From: Cryobacterium glaciale
Lineage (GTDB): Bacteria; Actinomycetota; Actinomycetes; Actinomycetales; Microbacteriaceae
Length of the DNA: 64,000 bases
Direction of reading: 5' to 3'
Assembly: GCF_004402535.1 (NCBI RefSeq)
Contig: NZ_SOEY01000019.1
Span: 1-64,000, forward strand
Positions 16,218 through 25,882 of the stretch are shown here, in pieces. The notes under the pieces were generated by a model, which worked only from the letters and a program-made list of their open reading frames with translations, ran no database searches and had not been told where the DNA came from. Made by a program: the position numbers and the translations under genes. Numbering within the stretch: position 1 is the first letter of the stretch; every line of letters begins with the position of its first letter.

Positions 16218-17399
16218 TCAGCTCGAGTACGCGCTGTTCTCTTCGACGTAGTCGTGGGTGAGGTCGTTGGTCCACAGTGTGGCGGTTTCGCTGCCCGCGT
16301 GCAGGTCGATCAGCACAGTCACGCCGCGGCTCGAGAGATCGACGAGGTCGCGCGGCTGGTCCGGCTCGCCCGCGGTGCACACCTGCACGCCGTTGATGGC
16401 GACATCGATGCCATACGGGTCGAAGGCGGCGTCCTTGACCGGCACCGTTCCGGCGGCGGCGAGCACGCGGCCCCAGTTCGGGTCATTGCCGAAGATGGCC
16501 GATTTGAACAGGTTACTGCGTGAGACCGCGCGCGCCACGGTGACGGCTTCGTCCTCGGAGACCGCGTTGGTGACGGTGATCGCCACATCATGCGCGGCGC
16601 CCTCGGCATCGCCCTGCAGTTGCAGCGTGAGGTCGCGGCAGATTTCGACGAGCGCTGCCGTGAATTCGGTCAGGTCGGTGGCGACGCCGCTCGCGCCGGA
16701 GCAGAGCAGGCTCACGGTGTCGTTGGTCGACATGCAGCCGTCGGAGTCAAGGCGGTCGAAGGTGACCCGGGTGGCGGCGTGCAGGGCCGTGTCGAGTTCG
16801 GCCGACTCGAGCACGGCGTCGGTCGTGATGACGACGAGCATGGTGGCGAGACCGGGCGCGAGCATGCCGGCGCCCTTGGCCATGGCACCGATGCTCCAGC
16901 CGGCCGGCGACGTGTGCGCCGCCTGCTTCGGCCGGGTGTCTGTGGTCATGATGGCCTGCGCGGCCAGGAGGCCGGCGGCGGGCGTGGTGGCGGCATCCGT
17001 TGTGATGGCCGTGGTGGCGTCAAAGACGCCGGCGGTGACGAGGTCGAGGTTGAGCTGTTCCCCGATCAGTCCGGTAGAACAGACCAGAACGTCACCCGAG
17101 GAGATGCCGAGTCGCTTCGCCACGGCCTCGGCGGTGGCGTGCGTCGTCTGGAAGCCGATGCTGCCGGTGTAGCAGTTGGCGCCGCCGGAGTTGAGCACGA
17201 TGGCGCTGACTCGGCCATCGCTCATGACCTGGGTGCTCCAGATGACCGGGTTGGCCTGGCAGCGGTTGCTCGTGAACACGGTCGCGGCGTTCTGCAGCGG
17301 GCCGAGGTTCTGCACGAGGGCGAGGTCGAGGCCGCCGGACTTCTTCAGGCCGGCGGTGACGCCGGCAGCAGCAAAACCGGCGGGAAGGGTGACACTCAC
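16218..17399 (-). CDS. argJ: Bifunctional glutamate N-acetyltransferase/acetylornithine acetyltransferase
   Basis: Recycles acetyl from acetylornithine to glutamate. 393 residues. The autocleavage site is present as [14 protein letters not shown] (about residues 171-184), where the Thr of ATM becomes the N-terminal nucleophile of the beta chain. It starts 4 nt inside the argC 3' end (ATGA) and is followed after 2 nt by argB. Whether it is mono- or bifunctional cannot be read from sequence. Confidence 0.95.
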   Translation of the reverse strand: MSVTLPAGFAAAGVTAGLKKSGGLDLALVQNLGPLQNAATVFTSNRCQANPVIWSTQVMSDGRVSAIVLNSGGANCYTGSIGFQTTHATAEAVAKRLGISSGDVLVCSTGLIGEQLNLDLVTAGVFDATTAITTDAATTPAAGLLAAQAIMTTDTRPKQAAHTSPAGWSIGAMAKGAGMLAPGLATMLVVITTDAVLESAELDTALHAATRVTFDRLDSDGCMSTNDTVSLLCSGASGVATDLTEFTAALVEICRDLTLQLQGDAEGAAHDVAITVTNAVSEDEAVTVARAVSRSNLFKSAIFGNDPNWGRVLAAAGTVPVKDAAFDPYGIDVAINGVQVCTAGEPDQPRDLVDLSSRGVTVLIDLHAGSETATLWTNDLTHDYVEENSAYSS

Positions 17400-18442
17400 G
17401 GAGCAACTCCATTCATGGTCAGACCGAGCGTTTCGGTCAGGCCGAGGGCGATATTGGCGGATTGGATGGCAGCTCCGGCGGTGCCCTTGACGAGATTGTC
17501 GATGGCGGTGATCGTGACGACGCGGCCGGCTGCTTCATCGACGGCCAGTCCGATCAGCGCGGTGTTGGCGCCGAGCACGTCATTCGTGCGCGGAAAGTGA
17601 CCATCGGGCAGCAGGTGCACGAACGGCTCGTCGGCGTAGGCGTTCTCCCAGGCGGCGCGCACGGCTGCGGCGCTCGTGCCCGGCACCAGACGGGCGGTCG
17701 CCGTCGCGAGGATACCGCGGGACATTGGCACGATCACCGGGGTGAATGAAATGGTCGCCGTGGTGGTACTGCCGGCCCAGCGCAGCGACTGCACGATCTC
17801 GGGAATGTGACGGTGGGTACCGCCGACCGCGTAGGGGTTGGCGGAGCCGAGGATCTCGGCCGCGAGGTTCGGCAGCTTGAGGCTCTTGCCGGCGCCGCTC
17901 GGGCCGACGGCGAGTACGGCCACGAGGTCCTGCGCTTCGATCACGCCGGCGTGGATGCCGGGGGCCAGGGCCAGGGCCACCGTGCTGGCATTGCAACCGG
18001 GCGCGGCGATGCGGCGAGCGCCAACGAGCCGCTCGCGCTGTTTGCCGTGCCCGCTCGGCAGTTCGGGCACCCCGTAGGTCCAGGCGCCGAAGTAGTCGCC
18101 GCCGTAGAACGCCGCCCAGTCCTCGGCGCTTTCGAGGCGGTGGTCGGCGCCGCAGTCCACGACGAGGGTCTCGGCGGGCAGGTGCGCGGTGAGCTCGCCG
18201 GATTTTCCGTGCGGCAGGGCGACGAAGACCACGTCGTGGCCGCTGAGATTCTCCGGCGTCGTGTCGACCAGGGTCAGGTGCGCGAGGGAACGAAGCTGCG
18301 GTTGCACATCGACCAGGCGCTGCCCGGCATTGCTGTGCGCGGTGACCGTGCCCACCTCGAATTCGGGGTGACCGGCGAGCAGCCGCAGCAGCTCACCGCC
18401 CGCATACCCGCTCGCGCCCGCCACTGCTACCGAAAAAACCAT
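17396..18442 (-). CDS. argC: N-acetyl-gamma-glutamyl-phosphate reductase
   Basis: NADPH-dependent reductase and the first gene of the arg operon. 348 residues. The Rossmann loop is [16 protein letters not shown] and the catalytic Cys lies in [12 protein letters not shown] (the family usually has GCYPT/GCYAT, so the Tyr is replaced by Asn here). The ATG is preceded by TAGGTT 6 nt upstream and no Shine-Dalgarno, suggesting a leaderless start. Upstream lies the tandem-repeat region. Confidence 0.95.
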   Translation of the reverse strand: MVFSVAVAGASGYAGGELLRLLAGHPEFEVGTVTAHSNAGQRLVDVQPQLRSLAHLTLVDTTPENLSGHDVVFVALPHGKSGELTAHLPAETLVVDCGADHRLESAEDWAAFYGGDYFGAWTYGVPELPSGHGKQRERLVGARRIAAPGCNASTVALALAPGIHAGVIEAQDLVAVLAVGPSGAGKSLKLPNLAAEILGSANPYAVGGTHRHIPEIVQSLRWAGSTTTATISFTPVIVPMSRGILATATARLVPGTSAAAVRAAWENAYADEPFVHLLPDGHFPRTNDVLGANTALIGLAVDEAAGRVVTITAIDNLVKGTAGAAIQSANIALGLTETLGLTMNGVAP

Positions 18443-18448
18443 GTGTTA

Positions 18449-18454
18449 AACCTA
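18449..18454 (-). promoter_or_regulatory. Candidate -10 of a leaderless argC promoter
   Basis: TAGGTT on the minus strand, 6 nt before the argC ATG. No good -35 is visible at the expected distance (18472-18478 reads GAAACGG on the minus strand), so this is tentative. Confidence 0.3.
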
Positions 18455-18507
18455 GCGCGGCCCCGGCGGCCCCGTTTCCGCGCCGGGCGCGGCGTCAGTC
18501 GGCTCGT

Positions 18508-19182
18508 GGCACGGGTTTGAGAAGCTGGCACGTGTTCAAACCAGTGCCAACCTCTCAAACGCGTGCCGCGACGAACGGGTGCGACTGGCTGGCCTCGGCG
18601 CGCGCCGATCGGCAGCCCACGGCATCCGTTCAAGGCAGCCGGCCCCGCCACCTCGTGGCCTGTGTTTGAGAAGCTGGCACGTGTTCAAACCAGTGCCAAC
18701 CTCTCAAACGCGTGCCGCGACGAACGGGTGCGACTGGCTGGCCTCGGCGCGCGCCGATCGGCAGCCCACGGCATCCGTTCAAGGCAGCCGGCCCCGCCAC
18801 CTCGTGGCCTGTGTTTGAGAAGCTGGCACGTGTTCAAACCAGTGCCAACCTCTCAAACGCGTGCCGCGACGAACGGGTGCGACTGGCTGGCCTCGGCGCG
18901 CGCCGATCGGCAGCCCACGGCATCCGTTCAAGGCAGCCGGCCCCGCCACCTCGTGGCCTGTGTTTGAGAAGCTGGCACGTGTTCAAACCAGTGCCAACCT
19001 CTCAAACGCGTGCCGCGACGAACGGGTGCGACTGGCTGGCCTCGGCGCGCGCCGATCGGCAGCCCACGGCATCCGTTCAAGGCAGCCGGCCCCGCCACCT
19101 CGGGGCCTGTGTTTGAGAAGCTCGCACGTGTTGAAACCAGTGCCAACCTCTCAAACGCGTGCCGCGACGAACGGGTGCGACT
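18508..19182. repeat. Tandem array of a 149-bp unit (about 4.5 copies)
   Basis: GTTTGAGA recurs at 18515, 18664, 18813, 18962 and 19111, exactly 149 bp apart. The units look identical by eye apart from one G/T change near 19102 and two changes in the last copy (CTCGCACGTGTTGAAACC). Each unit has a palindromic 60-bp element, with outer arms GTTTGAGA/TCTCAAAC and inner arms GGCAC/GTGCC, plus an 89-bp spacer. 149 is not a multiple of 3, so the overlapping short frames here are not coding. The 18443-19239 gap between argC and the next gene holds nothing else. Confidence 0.95.
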
Positions 19183-19239
19183 CCTCCACGGCCCAGACCG
19201 GAGCCAGCCCTCCACAGGTCGTGACCACACCGGCTCGTT

Positions 19240-20271
19240 GTGCATGGCTCGCGTCACACTGAGGACGTGCGCGACATTTTGGAAACCTGTGACGCCCGCT
19301 ACGACGGCCTGATCCCTGCCGAGGCGCTGCGCGCTTCGGGCATGAACTCCCACGCCGTCGATTCACTTCTCAGACGCGGTGAGATCGTGCGGATTCGACG
19401 CGGGTGGTACGCTCTCGGCCCGCTCTGGAAGAACATCAGCGCCGATGGTCGATACCGCCTCTTCGTTCGGGCGACAGCAGCCCGGGCCGAGCGTGACTTG
19501 ATGTATTCGCATCATTCCGCGGCCGTAATCCACGGATTGCCGCTGATTGGCCCGTGGCCCCAGGGCGTGCATGCCATCGATCCCGACACCGCCGGTGGCA
19601 GTAGCTCGAGGCTCCTCACAACTCATCGAGGGCCGGCAGACCCATCTCCCGTGGTTATCGACGGCGTCCGAGCAACGAGTCTGTCACGTACTTTGATCGA
19701 TATGGCTGCGACGACGAGCTTTCTGGTCGGGGTCACGATGATTGACTACGTTCTGCATTGTGAAGCAGCACGGCTGAACGCCGGCCAGAGGTCAGGGAGC
19801 GTCGGGGCACCACCGATCACTCATTCGACCCTACTGACCGAGCTGGAGCGGGTGCACCCGAGAAATGGACACCGGGCAGCCGAGCGCGCCATCATGTTCG
19901 CCGACGGCCTCTCAGCTAATCCCGGCGAATCACTCGGGCGAGTGCGGTTCGAGGAATTGGGCTTCGTAATTCCCGAATTGCAAGTGCGCTTCGACGTTGA
20001 CGGGCGCACGTACTACGTGGACTACTTCTGGCGAGGGGTACGCAAGATCGGCGAGTTCGATGGCCACATCAAGTACACCCGTGCGGCGGAGATGGCCGGT
20101 CGCGACATCGTGCAGGTTGTCATCGATGAAAAGGACCGGGAGAGCGTTCTACGGCCGGAGGTCAACAGCTTCGACCGGTGGGGATGGAAACTCGCGCTCT
20201 CGCCGCCAGCGTTCTATCGTTTCCTGATGGACAAGGGTGTGCCGCGAGCGCCAACCAGACGCCGCAGCTGA
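19240..20271 (+). CDS. AbiEi-like antitoxin-domain protein with nuclease-like C-terminus
   Basis: 343 residues. The N-terminal third (DARYDGLIPAEALRASG to IVRIRRGWYAL) is the winged-helix domain of type IV antitoxin AbiEi proteins. The C-terminal part, VRFEELGFVIPELQV, YYVDYFW and KIGEFDGHIKY, has the D..E-x-D/K spacing of DUF559/Vsr-like PD-(D/E)xK folds. Such stand-alone proteins are frequent in Micrococcales. No nucleotidyltransferase toxin (AbiEii) is adjacent. ATG 19240 lacks a clear ribosome site; GTG 19267 (RDILETCDARYD) is an alternative start. It is flanked on both sides by copies of the 60-bp palindrome. Confidence 0.75.
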   Translation: MHGSRHTEDVRDILETCDARYDGLIPAEALRASGMNSHAVDSLLRRGEIVRIRRGWYALGPLWKNISADGRYRLFVRATAARAERDLMYSHHSAAVIHGLPLIGPWPQGVHAIDPDTAGGSSSRLLTTHRGPADPSPVVIDGVRATSLSRTLIDMAATTSFLVGVTMIDYVLHCEAARLNAGQRSGSVGAPPITHSTLLTELERVHPRNGHRAAERAIMFADGLSANPGESLGRVRFEELGFVIPELQVRFDVDGRTYYVDYFWRGVRKIGEFDGHIKYTRAAEMAGRDIVQVVIDEKDRESVLRPEVNSFDRWGWKLALSPPAFYRFLMDKGVPRAPTRRRS

Positions 20272-20315
20272 CGGAGGCACGCTTAGTACCTCCGGCTGCC
20301 CGGCTGAGGCTTCGC

Positions 20316-20375
20316 GGCACGCGTTTGAGAAGCCCGCACGCGTTCAAACCAGTGCCGCCCTCTCAAACACGTGCC
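20316..20375. repeat. Single copy of the 60-bp palindromic element
   Basis: Runs from GGCACGCGTTTGAGA to TCTCAAACACGTGCC; these arms pair at 14 of 15 positions. It matches the 18508-18567 copy at most positions, with differences at the centre. Lying between convergent genes (AbiEi-like and pheT), it could also act as a bidirectional transcription stop. Confidence 0.85.
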
Positions 20376-20435
20376 ACGACGAGCGGATGCCGCGGACCGG
20401 CCCGAAAGGGCGACTCACGACATCCGCGTCCAGCG

Positions 20436-23063
20436 CTACTCGCGGAGGGTCGCTCCGAAGCGCTCGGCGGCGACCGCGACGCCGGCCAGGCGGGCGGCGC
20501 TGGCCTCGGCGGCGGTCAGCGTGCGCTCCTCGCCGCGAAAACGCAGCGCGAAGGTGAGTGACTTTTGGCCGGGTTCGACACCGGCACCACGATAGTCATC
20601 GACGAGCTCGATGTGCTCGAGCAGGTCGCCGGCTCCCTCTGCCACGGCCGTGCGCAGGGCTGCAGCCGGTACCGAGGCCGAGACGACGAGCGAGAGGTCC
20701 TGGGTGGCGGCGGGCATCGTGCGGATCGGCGTGACCGTAAGGTCACCGCCCGCCTGCGCGAAAACCAGCCCGAGGTTGATCTCGGCGACGGCGACAACGG
20801 CGGGCAGATCGTAGTCGTCGGCGACGGCGGGAAGCAGCTCGCCGGCGAATCCGACCGAGACCGTCGAGGCCGCAGCGGTCGCGGCCGGAACCGTGACGAA
20901 CAGCTCCGCGGTGCGGCCCGGGTGCATCGCCGGGTGCCGACCCTGGCGCACCTCAATGCGCACGCCGGTGGCCAGCGCCACCTGCTGCACGGCGGCCAGC
21001 GCCGACTGCCAGCCGGCGGCAACCGCGGGCAGGCCTGGCTGGTGTCGCACGTCGTTGCCAACGAGAACGACGCCGACCAGGAGCGGCTGCGGTACGATTC
21101 CCGCGATCAACGAAGCCTCGGCCTCGGCGCTCGGGCGCTCTCCCCCGGCAGGCAGCACGGCCGTACCGTAGGTCACGCCGGCCTCGGGGCGAAAGACGAG
21201 TCCCTGCTCATAGATGGCGACGTCGACCAGTCCGCGTGACCGGTTCCGGTGCGCGATCTGCAACAGGCCGGGCAGCATCGAGGTGCGCAGGAACGGCGCC
21301 TCGCCGTCGAGCGGGTTCGCGACCTTCATCTGCGGAATCGACACCGGGACAGCGGATGCCGCGCCCCCGTCGGCCGCGATCGCGCCGGAATCCGCTTCGG
21401 CGGCGGAAACGGCACCGAGCGCTGCAACGCCCGCACCGAACAGGTTGTTGGCCTGCTCCGAAACGAACGGGTAGGTCAGCACCTCGGTGTGGCCGGTGGC
21501 CGCGAGGGTCTGCGCGACGGTGCGGCGCAGCGTCTGCGTGCGGGTCAGGCCGCGGCCGGGCGGGGCGATGGGCAGCACCGACGGGATGCGGTCATACCCG
21601 ACGATGCGGGCGACCTCCTCGGCCAGGGTCCACTTGTCGGTGAGGTCGGGGCGCCAGCTCGGCGGGGTGACTTGCAGGTCACCATCCGCTTCGACCAGCG
21701 AAACACCGACGTCGACCAGAGCATCGCGCACCTCGTCGCCGGTGTAGGCCAGGCCGATGAGGCCCGACACGAACCCGGTTGGCAGCCGAATCGGTTCAGA
21801 CGCGGGCGCCTCGTTGTAGACCGAGCCGAGGTCGTCGGCGGTTCCGCCGGCGAGGTCGACGAGCAGCTGCACGACGCGGGCGGCGGCAACGGCAGCAACC
21901 TGCGGGTCGACACCGCGCTCGAATCGCTTGCTCGCCTCGCTCGGCAGCTTGTGGCGGCGGGCAGAGCGTGCAATCGATACCGGGTCGAAGTTGGCGGCTT
22001 CGACGAGCACGTTGACGGTCTGCGCGCTGATCTCGGTGTTCGCCCCGCCCATCACGCCGGCCAGGCCGATCGGCCCGGATTCGTCGGTGATCAGCAGATC
22101 TTCGACACTGAGCGTACGGGTGACCGCGTCGAGCGTGGTAAATTTCTCGCCCGCGGTCGCGCGTCGCACGATGATGCCGCCGGTCAGCTTGTCGAGGTCG
22201 TAGCCGTGCAACGGCTGGCCGAGCTCGAACATCACGTAGTTGGTCACGTCGACGACGAGGGAGATCGAGCGGATGCCGACCAGCCCGAGACGGGCGATCA
22301 TCCAGGCCGGGGTCGGTCGTGTCGGGTCGACTCCGCGCACGACGCGGGTCACGAACACGGTCGCGCCGTTTCGGTCGCGAATGGGTGCCTGGTCGTCGAT
22401 CGTCACCGGGAACCGGGTGACCGGAGCCACGACCGTCAGGGCGAGCGCAGGGTCGCGGAACGCAACACCGGTCGCATGCGAGTATTCGCGGGCGACGCCG
22501 CGAATGGAGAAGGCGTAGCCCCGGTCGGGGGTGACGTTGATCTCGACGGCGCTGTCATCCAGGCCGAGCAGGGCGATCGCATCCGTTCCGACCGGGGCAT
22601 CGATGCCGAGGTTCTTCAGCAGCAGAATGCCGTCGTGCTCGTCGCCGAGACCGAGCTCACGGGCCGAGGCGATCATGCCGTCGGACGTGTGGCCGTAGGT
22701 CTTGCGGGCGGCGATCGGAAATGGTCCGGGCAGCGAGGCGCCGGGCAGGGTCACGACGACCTTGTCCCCGACGGCGAAGTTGTGCGCGCCGCAGATGATG
22801 CCGTGCACGGCCGGGCCGCCGTCAGCGGCGAGCTCGCCATCCGGCGCCACGCGCACCTGGCACCAGTTGATGGTCTTGCCGTTGGTCTGCTCTTCGCCAA
22901 CGAATTCGAGCACCTCACCAACCACGATCGGGCCGGAGACCTCGAATCGGTGGATCTCTTCCTCTTCGAGGCCGACGCTCACGAGTGCAGCGTGTACATC
23001 CTCCGGCGTGGTGCCGGGCGCGAGGTCGACGAATTCGCCGAGCCAGGACAGTGGCACCCGCAT
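20436..23063 (-). CDS. pheT: Phenylalanyl-tRNA synthetase beta subunit
   Basis: 875 residues. The N-terminus [14 protein letters not shown] and the EMAP-like tRNA-binding segment (about residues 40-160) are typical, followed by the B3/B4 editing region, B5 and the C-terminal ferredoxin-fold anticodon-binding domain (SLTFALRFRGEERTLT). It is slightly longer than many homologues because of a small Ala-rich insert near residues 540-560 (AADSGAIAADGGAAS). The start overlaps the pheS stop (TAATG). It forms the alpha2-beta2 enzyme with PheS. Confidence 0.97.
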   Translation of the reverse strand: MRVPLSWLGEFVDLAPGTTPEDVHAALVSVGLEEEEIHRFEVSGPIVVGEVLEFVGEEQTNGKTINWCQVRVAPDGELAADGGPAVHGIICGAHNFAVGDKVVVTLPGASLPGPFPIAARKTYGHTSDGMIASARELGLGDEHDGILLLKNLGIDAPVGTDAIALLGLDDSAVEINVTPDRGYAFSIRGVAREYSHATGVAFRDPALALTVVAPVTRFPVTIDDQAPIRDRNGATVFVTRVVRGVDPTRPTPAWMIARLGLVGIRSISLVVDVTNYVMFELGQPLHGYDLDKLTGGIIVRRATAGEKFTTLDAVTRTLSVEDLLITDESGPIGLAGVMGGANTEISAQTVNVLVEAANFDPVSIARSARRHKLPSEASKRFERGVDPQVAAVAAARVVQLLVDLAGGTADDLGSVYNEAPASEPIRLPTGFVSGLIGLAYTGDEVRDALVDVGVSLVEADGDLQVTPPSWRPDLTDKWTLAEEVARIVGYDRIPSVLPIAPPGRGLTRTQTLRRTVAQTLAATGHTEVLTYPFVSEQANNLFGAGVAALGAVSAAEADSGAIAADGGAASAVPVSIPQMKVANPLDGEAPFLRTSMLPGLLQIAHRNRSRGLVDVAIYEQGLVFRPEAGVTYGTAVLPAGGERPSAEAEASLIAGIVPQPLLVGVVLVGNDVRHQPGLPAVAAGWQSALAAVQQVALATGVRIEVRQGRHPAMHPGRTAELFVTVPAATAAASTVSVGFAGELLPAVADDYDLPAVVAVAEINLGLVFAQAGGDLTVTPIRTMPAATQDLSLVVSASVPAAALRTAVAEGAGDLLEHIELVDDYRGAGVEPGQKSLTFALRFRGEERTLTAAEASAARLAGVAVAAERFGATLRE

Positions 23064-24169
23064 TAGACCGTCATCCCATACTGCTGGCTGAACCGGATAT
23101 CGCCCTCGACCATGTCGTGCATGTCCTTTACGTCATTTCTAAACATCACTGCTCGTTCCACACCGACACCGAACGCGAACCCGGAGTAGACCTCGGGGTC
23201 GATTCCGGCCGAGCGCAGCACATTCGCGTGCACCATTCCGCAGCCACCCCACTCGATCCAGCGTGCGCCGTCCTTGAAGGTCGGGTGCCAGACGTCGAGC
23301 TCAGCACTCGGCTCGGTGAATGGAAAATAGTTGGGGCGCAGTCGAACCTTGGCTTCGGGGCCGAACAGAGCCTTGACGAAGTGGTCGAGCGTGCCGCGCA
23401 GGTGCGCCATGGTGAGGCCCTTGTCGATGGCAATGCCCTCGATCTGGTGGAACACCGGGGTGTGGGTCGCGTCGAGTTCGTCGGTGCGAAAAACTCGTCC
23501 AGGCGCGACGACGTACACCGGCAACTCGCGCGACAGCAACGCGCGCAGCTGAACGGGCGAGGTCTGTGTGCGCAGAACGAGGTGGGCATCCGTCGGTTCG
23601 ACGAAGAAGGTGTCCTGCATGGCGCGGGCGGGGTGATCTTCGTCGAAGTTGAGTCCGTCGAAGTTGAACCATTCGCTCTCGAGCTCCGGCCCTTCGGCGA
23701 CTTCCCAGCCCATCGCGACGAATACGTCGGCGGCACGCTCGCTGAGCAGCGAGATCGGATGCCGCGCCCCGGCCTTCCAAGCGGATGCCGCAGCGGTCAC
23801 GTCGACCGTTTCGGCGAGCAGGCGGGCGGCCGCTTCGGCCGTGCCGATTTCGTCTTCGCGAGCGGTCAGCGCTTTGGTGACGCCGCCGCGGGCCTGGCCG
23901 ACCAGCTTGCCGGCTGCGGCCTTCTGGTTGCCGGGAACGCTGCGCATGAGCGCGTTGAGCTTCGACAACGGCGACGACTCCCCCGCGTGCTCGCTGCGCA
24001 CCAGCTTGAGCGCGGCGGTCGTCGCGGCGGCGGCGATGGCGGCCAGTGCGGCGTCGACCGCGGCGTTGACGGCGGCTTCCGAGATCAACGGCTCGGGCTG
24101 AGCGGATGCGGCGGCGTCAGCCGGATCGGATGGTGTGGTGGGCTCTGGGGGAACGCTGGGAACAGACAC
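23063..24169 (-). CDS. pheS: Phenylalanyl-tRNA synthetase alpha subunit
   Basis: Catalytic class II subunit. Motif 2 is visible as [19 protein letters not shown] and motif 3 as [13 protein letters not shown]. About 368 residues from GTG 24169 ([11 protein letters not shown]); a TTG at 24178 would add three residues. GTG is preferred because a TAAACT -10 (24178-24183) ends 8 nt upstream and no Shine-Dalgarno is visible, which fits a leaderless transcript. The N-terminal Ala-rich coiled-coil that contacts tRNA is present. It begins only about 20 nt after the gluD stop, so read-through from gluABCD is possible. Confidence 0.95.
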   Translation of the reverse strand: MSVPSVPPEPTTPSDPADAAASAQPEPLISEAAVNAAVDAALAAIAAAATTAALKLVRSEHAGESSPLSKLNALMRSVPGNQKAAAGKLVGQARGGVTKALTAREDEIGTAEAAARLLAETVDVTAAASAWKAGARHPISLLSERAADVFVAMGWEVAEGPELESEWFNFDGLNFDEDHPARAMQDTFFVEPTDAHLVLRTQTSPVQLRALLSRELPVYVVAPGRVFRTDELDATHTPVFHQIEGIAIDKGLTMAHLRGTLDHFVKALFGPEAKVRLRPNYFPFTEPSAELDVWHPTFKDGARWIEWGGCGMVHANVLRSAGIDPEVYSGFAFGVGVERAVMFRNDVKDMHDMVEGDIRFSQQYGMTV

Positions 24170-24189
24170 AAGGCCCAAGTTTAGCGGGC

Positions 24190-25113
24190 TCAGTACTGGC
24201 CCTTACTCTGAGCCCCCAAGGCGTTCGCATAGACGAGGTTTGGGTCTCCGGGTTTGGCAGGCCCCTTGGTGGTGTCCGTTGCAGTGACCCCACCGCTCTG
24301 CGAACCGGTGCGACGCGCAATGATGCGGGCCAGCCAGGACAGGGACAGGTTCATGGCGAGATAGATCACCAGCACGACGAAGAAGAAGGAGAACTGGTAG
24401 CGATTGCCGAAGAACTGGGAGAGGTTGTAGTTGCCGCTGCGCAGAAGCTCGTTATAACCGACCACGAAGGCCAGCGAGGTGTCCTTGAGCAGCACGACCA
24501 GCTGGGCGATGATGATGGGCAGCATCTGGCGGAATGCCTGCGGAAATTCGATCCGGAAGCGAGTGGCGACCGGGGTGAGGCCGATGGCCAGACCAGCTTC
24601 GCGCTGCCCGCTCGGGAGTGCTTTGATTCCGGCGCGGAGCGCCTCGCCGATGATCGCGCCGTTGTAGACCGCGAGGGCGCTGACACCGGCCCAAAACGAT
24701 CCGGTGGAGAACACCAGCAGAATGAACAGCATCATGAGCAGCACGGGCATGCCACGGAAGAATTCGAGCACGACCGTCGTCGGGATGCGCACCCAAGCGC
24801 TGTCGGCTGCGCGGCCGAACGAAAAGAGAACTCCGACGATGAGGGCCAACACCGCGGCGACGGCTGCCATCCGCAGGGTGTTGAGGGCACCGATGCCGAG
24901 GGTGCGCCAGACCTGAACATCATTGAAGACGTCCCACCGGGAGGCGTCCCACAGACCGGGCTGCACGGCACCATTAGCGCTCGCCTTGGGCAGGCCGAGT
25001 ACCACGACGAGGGCGACGAGTCCGCCAGCGATGAGCACAATACCGAGGAGCGAAATCACCCGGGACCGCGCACGGGCCCTGGGGCCGGGAACGTCGTACA
25101 GTACGGAAGTCAT
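24190..25113 (-). CDS. gluD: Glutamate-type ABC transporter permease GluD
   Basis: 307 residues of the HisM/GluD amino-acid permease family with about six membrane segments (first at 20-42). The EAA loop that contacts the ATPase reads [18 protein letters not shown], about residues 152-169. It carries a C-terminal cytosolic tail of about 40 residues beyond the last helix. A 4-nt overlap with gluC (ATGA) couples translation. Glutamate is inferred from gene order, matching gluABCD of Corynebacterium; related polar amino acids remain possible. Confidence 0.85.
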   Translation of the reverse strand: MTSVLYDVPGPRARARSRVISLLGIVLIAGGLVALVVVLGLPKASANGAVQPGLWDASRWDVFNDVQVWRTLGIGALNTLRMAAVAAVLALIVGVLFSFGRAADSAWVRIPTTVVLEFFRGMPVLLMMLFILLVFSTGSFWAGVSALAVYNGAIIGEALRAGIKALPSGQREAGLAIGLTPVATRFRIEFPQAFRQMLPIIIAQLVVLLKDTSLAFVVGYNELLRSGNYNLSQFFGNRYQFSFFFVVLVIYLAMNLSLSWLARIIARRTGSQSGGVTATDTTKGPAKPGDPNLVYANALGAQSKGQY

Positions 25114-25757
25114 CGGAGTACCGCCACCTTCTTTTCGATCCGGCCGGCGACCAGGCCGAGCGGAATGGTGATGATGAGGTAGAACACGGCGACGGCGAGC
25201 AAAATGGCGATGACCGCGTCACCGCGATCATTGGTGATCTGACGGGCGGCGCCAAAGAGCTCGAACACGAAAAAGGCTCCGGCGACCGAAGTGTTCTTGG
25301 CGAGGGCGATGAACACGTTGATCAGCGGGGGAATAACCATGCGAACGGCCTGCGGCATCACGATGAAGGACAAGGTCTGCCCAAACGTCAGGCCGATGCT
25401 GCGGGCAGCTTCAGCTTGGCCGACATGCACACCGTTGACACCCGAACGCAGCGCCTCGGCGACGAAGGGCGAGGTGTAGACCGTCAGCCCGATCGCGGCC
25501 AACTGAAAGTAGCCGGGGGAGAATTGTAGGTACGGCAGCAGATAGGCGCAGAAGAACAGTACGAGTGTGAGCGGTGTGTTCCGCACGATTTCGGTGTAAA
25601 CGGTCGCGAAGGCACGAAACGACCCCACCGGTGAGATCCGCATCGCCGCGACGACGATGCCGAGGATGAAAGCGCCGATTCCGGCGAGGGCGAGGAGGCC
25701 CAGGGTATTCCGGAAGCCTTCCAGGAACGTTGGCAGGTTGTCGATGACTGCGTCCAC
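25110..25757 (-). CDS. gluC: Glutamate-type ABC transporter permease GluC
   Basis: 215 residues, a shorter permease with about five membrane segments. The EAA loop reads EALRSGVNGVHVGQAEAA. The GTG start is preceded by GGAGGTGA at a good distance, a strong ribosome site. It pairs with GluD in the membrane. It is separated from gluB by a 14-bp perfect hairpin. Confidence 0.87.
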   Translation of the reverse strand: MDAVIDNLPTFLEGFRNTLGLLALAGIGAFILGIVVAAMRISPVGSFRAFATVYTEIVRNTPLTLVLFFCAYLLPYLQFSPGYFQLAAIGLTVYTSPFVAEALRSGVNGVHVGQAEAARSIGLTFGQTLSFIVMPQAVRMVIPPLINVFIALAKNTSVAGAFFVFELFGAARQITNDRGDAVIAILLAVAVFYLIITIPLGLVAGRIEKKVAVLR

Positions 25758-25812
25758 AACTCACCTCCTCTTCTGATGTCCATGGTGGAGCCTAGGGTTT
25801 GGCTGGAATACT

Positions 25813-25850
25813 CACGGATGGCCCGTCCGACTACGAACGGGCCATCCGTG
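25813..25850 (-). terminator. Perfect 14-bp stem-loop between gluB and gluC
   Basis: CACGGATGGCCCGT pairs perfectly with ACGGGCCATCCGTG around a 10-nt loop. It lies just after the gluB stop. On the transcribed strand it is followed by AGTATTCC rather than a U-tract, so it is more likely a partial terminator or a 3' stabiliser of the gluA-gluB message, giving excess binding protein over permease, as seen in other binding-protein operons. Confidence 0.7.
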
Positions 25851-25882
25851 CTGACTACTGGTACTGCAGGGGCGGTGTTGGC

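Noticed and set aside
18563..19353. Overlapping ORFs with repeated protein sequence (plus strand, and a 141-codon minus-strand frame)
   Set aside because: They are produced by the 149-bp tandem array. The period is not a multiple of 3, so the same peptide appears in shifting frames.
21249..23066. 605-codon plus-strand ORF
   Set aside because: Antisense shadow of pheT; high GC at third positions keeps the opposite frame open. Composition is Arg/Gly/Val/Asp rich without domains.
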